NCBI GenBank assembly: GCA_019916065.1
Contig: CM034233.1
Coordinates: 37,426,862 to 37,490,861 of the forward strand
DNA length: 64,000 nt
Direction: 5' to 3'
From: Vitellaria paradoxa
Lineage: Eukaryota > Streptophyta > Magnoliopsida > Ericales > Sapotaceae
Positions 59,612-64,000 of this stretch are shown piece by piece. The position numbers and the translations under genes were made by a program. How positions within the stretch are numbered: the first letter of the stretch is position 1; each line of letters opens with the position of its first letter. A model generated the notes under the pieces. That model was given only the letters and a program-made list of their open reading frames with translations, had not been told where the DNA came from and did no database searches.

Positions 59612-61210
59612 ATGGCTTTTCAAGGTGACAAAATGCCTCCACACTCTCTAGAGGAGGAACTAAAACAAAACTTCCAAGACAAAAAGGGAATGCACTTGCA
59701 ATCACTACTTTAAGACAGATGGTGAGAATACAATGCAGGGTTGATGACCTTGAAGTAGAAAAAAAGAGGTAAGATTTGCAAGATTTGCCTGATGTAAAAC
59801 AAGTTGAGTTGGAGGAGATCCTTCAAAAGCTCAGTGAGGAAAAGGGAAAACAGACAAGTCATGGTTATTCTGACTATGAGTAGTTTGATTCAAGTGCAGA
59901 TGGAAGATATGATGCCTTGTACCATGATCTACTTGAGGCTCGAACCAGTAAAAGAAAAGGTGTGCACAGTGAAGGGAATTAAAATTCCAGGCGAAGAGCT
60001 AATGCTGGTTCGGTGGTGGCTTCTGGTGTTAAGCCTATGGGTACATGTTAAGCCCCAATTCAATGCTAGGAGCCCATGCAACAACAAAGACAAAGGACCT
60101 CAAAGTCCTAGCTAAAGGAAGATATTCCAAAAAGAAAGTATTCGAGCTAGAGAAAGTAGCAAGAAGAAAGGGAAAGCTCGTCTAGTGATGATACAGTGCC
60201 CACAAAAATGAAAAAGTTTGAAAAGTCTAAAGAAGTAGCGAAGACACAATATATAGAGTGGGCAGCCTCAAAGCAATCCACTCAGATGTTGGCAACAAAA
60301 GCACTGGGAAGGATTTGTGCTTCCCAGTTTACCAGTGACATAATCAAGTCAGAGCCCCCAAAGAAGTTCTTGACTCCATTTTTTACATCATATGATGGAA
60401 AACTGACCCCCCGATACATTACAGACACTACATGCAGGCCATGACTCTATGAAGCTAGAATGACGAGCTCATGTGCCGAGTATTTCCATCTAATTTAGGG
60501 GATATTGCACTTCAGTGGTTTCACAAATTGCCTTTAGGGAGTATAAGTAACTAGAAACAACTTACTGAGGAGTTCATTACTAGGTTTTTAGCTAATGCTA
60601 AATAGCTAAAAAACTACTGACGTACTTCTTACCATAAAGTAGATGAGTAATAAAAGCTGTAAGGATTATTCCTAAAGGCACATGAAGTTATACAACGAGG
60701 TGGAAGGATACTCTGAGCAACTCGTTGTGACCTCTTTTAAACTTGGGTTGTAGAAAGAAAATAGACTCTAGCTTTCCTTGTCAAAGAAGCCAGTAGTGAG
60801 TATGTCTGACCTCGTGTGTCGAATTGATAAGCATGTTAAAGTAAAGAATGAGACAAAACCTGCTGACCAGAAAGAGACAAAGCCTTCTGGTTCAAAGGGA
60901 AGGAAACAAAGAGAAGAGAAGAATGAGTTCATTGAAGATAAGAAGTTTGTCTTTGAAGATGTCAATAAGTTTTTAAGGAGCCAATATTTAGAATCCTCCA
61001 TTTGATCAAGGACAAGCCATGTTTCAGATGGTCGAGAAAATTACCTGACTTTCCAGGTAAGGAGAACCATAGTGACTATTGTTCATATCATCAGGACAAG
61101 GAACATCATACAGGGGCATGTTGTTCCTTACAGTATTTCTTGAAAGATTTGGTGAAAGAAAGAAATCTGAAAAGTACATTGACGAGGCAAAAAAAAAAAA
61201 TGGCAAATGA
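59612..61210 (+). pseudogene. gag of the Tat-like element
   Basis: Starts at ATG 59612 (MAFQGDKMPPHSLEEEL). The capsid domain is clear at 60470-60600: NDELMCRVFPSNLGDIALQW then FHKLPLGSIS, TEEFITRFLANA. A basic Lys/Glu-rich stretch follows (60778-61005), then an altered zinc-knuckle region YCSYHQDKEHHTGACCSLQY (61078-61140). Several stops, for example after the capsid GSISN, and frame changes near 60450 and 60770. Confidence 0.75.
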
Positions 61211-61339
61211 TCAACCCCGAGCTCCATGGAGAGGTTGGTCTCTGCTTTGATCCCTCCTTTGATCCTCTTTGCAAATGATTGTTGGTCTCTGCACATCCAT
61301 CCAAGAAGAGAGGATGCTCGGGGATTATCATTCTTTAAA

Positions 61340-61790
61340 GATGAAAGCAAGGGGGTGCAGCAACCACACAACGATGTGCTAGTCATTACATTGAAAATGC
61401 TTAAAACAGGCGTGAATAGGATCTTGGTTGATGCAGGGAGTTCCACGAAAGTCATGTTCCTCAGTTTGTTAAAAAGTTGGGGCTTATAAAAAAGGACTTA
61501 AAGCTAGTTAAGTGTCCACTTATTGGTTTCAATTCCATTCCAGTCTCTCCATTGGGGAGAGTAATTATTCTTATTCAGGCTGGACTGGTTCAATATAAGG
61601 TAGAATTTACAGTGGTAGATGCACCATCTTCCTACAATACAATAGTAGGAAGGTATTGGATCCGTATACTGAAGGCAGTCCCCTCAACTTATCACAAAGT
61701 ACTCAAGTTCCCATATGGTGATGAGATGATGGAGATCAGGGGGATCAAGACATATCTAGGAGGTGCTTTATTGCTGCTCTGAACTCCAAG
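61340..61790 (+). pseudogene. aspartic protease of the Tat-like element
   Basis: DVLVITLKMLKTGVNRILVD then AGSST at 61372-61450: the active-site DTGSS reads DAGSS, so the catalytic triplet is altered. After a frame change, 61477-61782 reads KDLKLVKCPLIGFNSIPVSP and SSYNTIVGRYWIRILKAVPS, the conserved protease C-terminal part (usually YNAI-GRPWL). Confidence 0.75.
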
Positions 61791-61793
61791 CCC

Positions 61794-63180
61794 ATGCCCG
61801 AGCAGGTTCAACTAACAGAAATGCCTAAAGATACCCTTAAGATTGATGACATTGGTGGTGATCCTGAAAAAAAAAATGTTAAAAGCTTAGAGAAGGTCCT
61901 AATTGGTCCACTTAAGGATGGCAAATTCTTTCTAGTTGGGTCCAATTTGGGAGCTGAGAAGAAGCCAAAGCTAACAGAGATGCTATTAAAAAACATTGGT
62001 ACATTTGCCTGGACACCCTAAAAGATGCTAGGTATTTCTCCTGAAGTTGTGAGTCATACGCTAAATATTAATTTAGGAGCAAAACCTGTGATTCAAAAGG
62101 CAGTAAGATCTATTCTGCAGCATGCTGAGGCTGTAATTGGAGAGGTTGGCAGACTACTTGATGTTGAGGCCATTAAGGAGGTTTTATACCCTACGTGGCT
62201 AGCAAATACTAATGGTGAAGAAGAAGAATGGGAAATAGAGGGACTGTGTTGATTACACAAACTTGAATAAAGCATATCCCAAGGTTCCTTCCCACTGTCG
62301 AAGATTGATCAGATGGTGGATTTAACAGTTGGAAGTGCAAGGATGTCATTCTTGGATGCATGCGGAAGATACCATCAAATTCTAGTGCACCAGCCTAATG
62401 AGAAGAAAACTTTATTCATCAACCTGAGGGGGATATATTGCTACAAAGTCATGCCTTTCAGACTCAAGAATGCTGGAGCCACTTACCAACGATTGGTGAC
62501 AAAGATGTTCAAGGAGGACCTCAGCAAGACAATAGAGGTCCACATTGATGATATGGAGGTCAAAAGCAAAAATCTTTAGACCTATATTCAACATTTGCAA
62601 CATGTGTTTTCCATTCTAGACAAATATAAATTGAAGCTCAATGCTGCCAGGTGTGTCTTTGGAGTCACTTTAAGGAAGTTTTTAAACTAGACGAGGAATC
62701 GAAGCTAATCCCAACAAGATCTGAGCTATTCAGGCAGTGGTCCCACCTTGTGTAAAGAAAGAAGTTCAAAAACTTATGGAGATGGTGGTAGCACTTAATA
62801 GATTCATCAACCGAGTATCAGATAAAAACTGACTATTCTTTAAGTTATTAAGAGGGCAAATAAGATAGTCTGGGATGAAGAGACTAGTCGAGCACTAGAG
62901 AAGCTGAAGGAATACCTGACAACTACACCCATTTTATCAACTCCCCAGCTAGGGGATATTCTACAACTTTATTTGGTAGTGTCAGATCAAGCAATGAGCA
63001 TTGTTTTGCTAAGGGAGGAAGATGGAAGGAAAAAATCCATCTATTATGTAAGCAAAATTCTGTAAGGGACAGAGATAAGATATTTTCCTTTGGAGAAGTT
63101 CGCTTTGGCGTTGGTGATGGCCTCTAGAAAGCTGGCTCATTATTTTCATGTTTATACTGTTCAAGTGGTTACTAATTAAT
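61794..63180 (+). pseudogene. reverse transcriptase and RNase H of the Tat-like element
   Basis: Connection region (GKFFLVGSNLGAEKKPKLTE, LLKNIGTFAWTP), then RT: HTLNINLGAKPVIQKAVRSI (62050-62110), EAIKEVLYPTWLANT, MSFLDACGRYHQI, YCYKVMPFRLKNAGATYQRL, and the catalytic segment VHIDDME at about 62541-62555 (YIDDM in relatives). 62580-63180 covers the RT thumb and the first RNase H (YFPLEKFALALVMASRKLAH). Stops at 62022, near 62250, 62578 and more; the frame also changes. Confidence 0.78.
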
Positions 63181-63389
63181 TGATTGGCTGGCTTCTAAAG
63201 GAGACCGATATAACGGGAAGAATGGTGAAGTGAGCAGTAGCCCTTGAAGCTTCTGACATAAGATTTGTGCCGAGGACAACAATAAAGGCACAAGTCTTAG
63301 TAGATTTTATTGCAGAGTTCACCCCCCAGTTCTCAACCAGATACATAAGGTGTGGCAACTGGAGATAAATTAAGAAGTTGAAGTAGTTC

Positions 63390-63760
63390 CACAATCATGG
63401 CAAATTGAAATAGATGGGTCCTCGTCCAGGATGGGTGCTAGGTTAGTGTAGTTTTGACAACTCCTAAGGTTTTGAAGCAACTAACAACTAGGCTGAGTAT
63501 GAGGCTCTCTTGGCTAGACTTGATATTGCTCGAAGCTTATTTGCTCAGAATATATTGATTGAGACAGATTTCTAGTTGGTGGCAAATCAATTAAAGGGCG
63601 AGTATGCAGCAAAAAATAAAAGGATGGTAGAGTATTTGGATCTATCAAAAAAGAAATTGGAGGGCATTAATGTCATTAGAATTGAACTGATTGGAAGGGA
63701 TCACAAAGCTCATGCTGATGCTTTGGCAATGCTAGCTATAGCCCTAGAACCAGGCTAACT
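63390..63760 (+). pseudogene. second RNase H-like domain of the Tat-like element
   Basis: WQIEIDGSSSRMGA (63400-63440) holds the first catalytic Asp region; AEYEALLARLDIARSL-like sequence follows after a frame change (63495-63540), then ILIETDF near 63555 and RDHKAHADALAMLAIA (63695-63745). This order fits the extra RNase H of Tat/Ogre elements. A TAG follows ETDF, and frames change. Confidence 0.7.
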
Positions 63761-63779
63761 GATACTATTTTCTTTAAAG

Positions 63780-64000
63780 TGTTGGAAAGGCCAGGTGTGA
63801 TAATGGGATAAGTGGTGGTCTGCATTGATTTGGGTCCTTTCTGGATGGATCCAATTGTCTCTTACTTGAAGGATGTGACTTTCCCAGAGGACAAGATACA
63901 AACAAGGAAGCTAAGGGTTAAACCCATAAGGTTTTGACTATTCCCCGACCAGAAACTCTATGAAAAGCCTTTCACTGACCTCTATCTTCTTTGTGCTCAT
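63780..64000 (+). pseudogene. linker before integrase of the Tat-like element
   Basis: WMDPIVSYLKDVTFPEDKIQ, TRKLRVKPIRF and LYEKPFTDLYLLC correspond to the conserved stretch just before the integrase zinc finger. Stops present. Continues beyond the window. Confidence 0.65.

Larger units (their letters stand above)
59153..64000 (+). mobile_element. Tat-lineage-like Gypsy element, 5' part (runs off right edge)
   Basis: Order: LTR (about 59153-59525), primer site, gag, protease, RT, RNase H, a second RNase H-like domain, and the start of the region before integrase. The second RNase H after the first is a mark of Tat/Ogre-type plant Gypsy elements. Stops and frameshifts occur in every domain, so it is defective. 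The LTR start is uncertain. Confidence 0.8.

Overview
The window is a piece of a transposon-rich plant nuclear genome, most likely from a dicot or another woody angiosperm; I cannot name the species. The evidence is one large GT-AG intron-rich gene (a plant nucleolin with all of its usual hallmarks), surrounded by nested Ty3/Gypsy LTR retrotransposons with tRNA-Asp-type primer sites, LINE fragments and AT-rich repeats. There are no prokaryotic features.

Bases 1-38345 are a retrotransposon pile-up with no host gene. From the left: the 3' half of a plus-strand element (element A, 1-5481) sits inside an older plus-strand LTR (5482-6906). That LTR abuts a decayed minus-strand element (Y, 6907-10712) whose gag is split by another LTR (8778-10397). 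A minus-strand LTR at 10713-12172 is shared with a second decayed minus-strand element (X, 12173-17089). An unclassified non-coding repeat follows (17090-19656). A third minus-strand element (W) has its integrase cut open by element Z (19994-37530, target duplication still visible). Z's own 5' LTR is in turn cut by a young, intact-ended element (25907-35847, perfect AGCTT duplication, nearly identical LTRs). The young element lacks its gag-to-RT half and carries only broken reading frames, so it was probably moved by proteins made elsewhere.

Bases 38800-52707 hold a plus-strand nucleolin gene of about 30 coding exons: a TATA box and telo-box, a basic/acidic N-terminal half, two RRM domains, a Gly/Arg-rich tail and the typical GKKTIFDD-like C-terminus. 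A three-exon cassette coding for acidic serine tracts has been tandemly amplified in the N-terminal half. Two of the four copies of the cassette's last exon carry 2-bp indels that break the frame. Introns have collected a MITE, a SINE-like piece, a LINE 3' fragment, an AT-rich repeat also found just upstream of the promoter, and a 290-bp tandem duplication.

Bases 52708-64000 are intergenic and transposon-derived: a plus-strand Gypsy protease fragment, a minus-strand LINE reverse-transcriptase fragment split by a solo LTR with perfect ATCCC duplications, and the 5' part of a plus-strand Tat-lineage-like Gypsy element (LTR, primer site, gag, protease, RT, RNase H, second RNase H) that runs off the right edge. 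All transposon reading frames seen are broken; the nucleolin gene is the only host gene I can support. Exon and element boundaries were read by eye from splice signals and repeat alignments.
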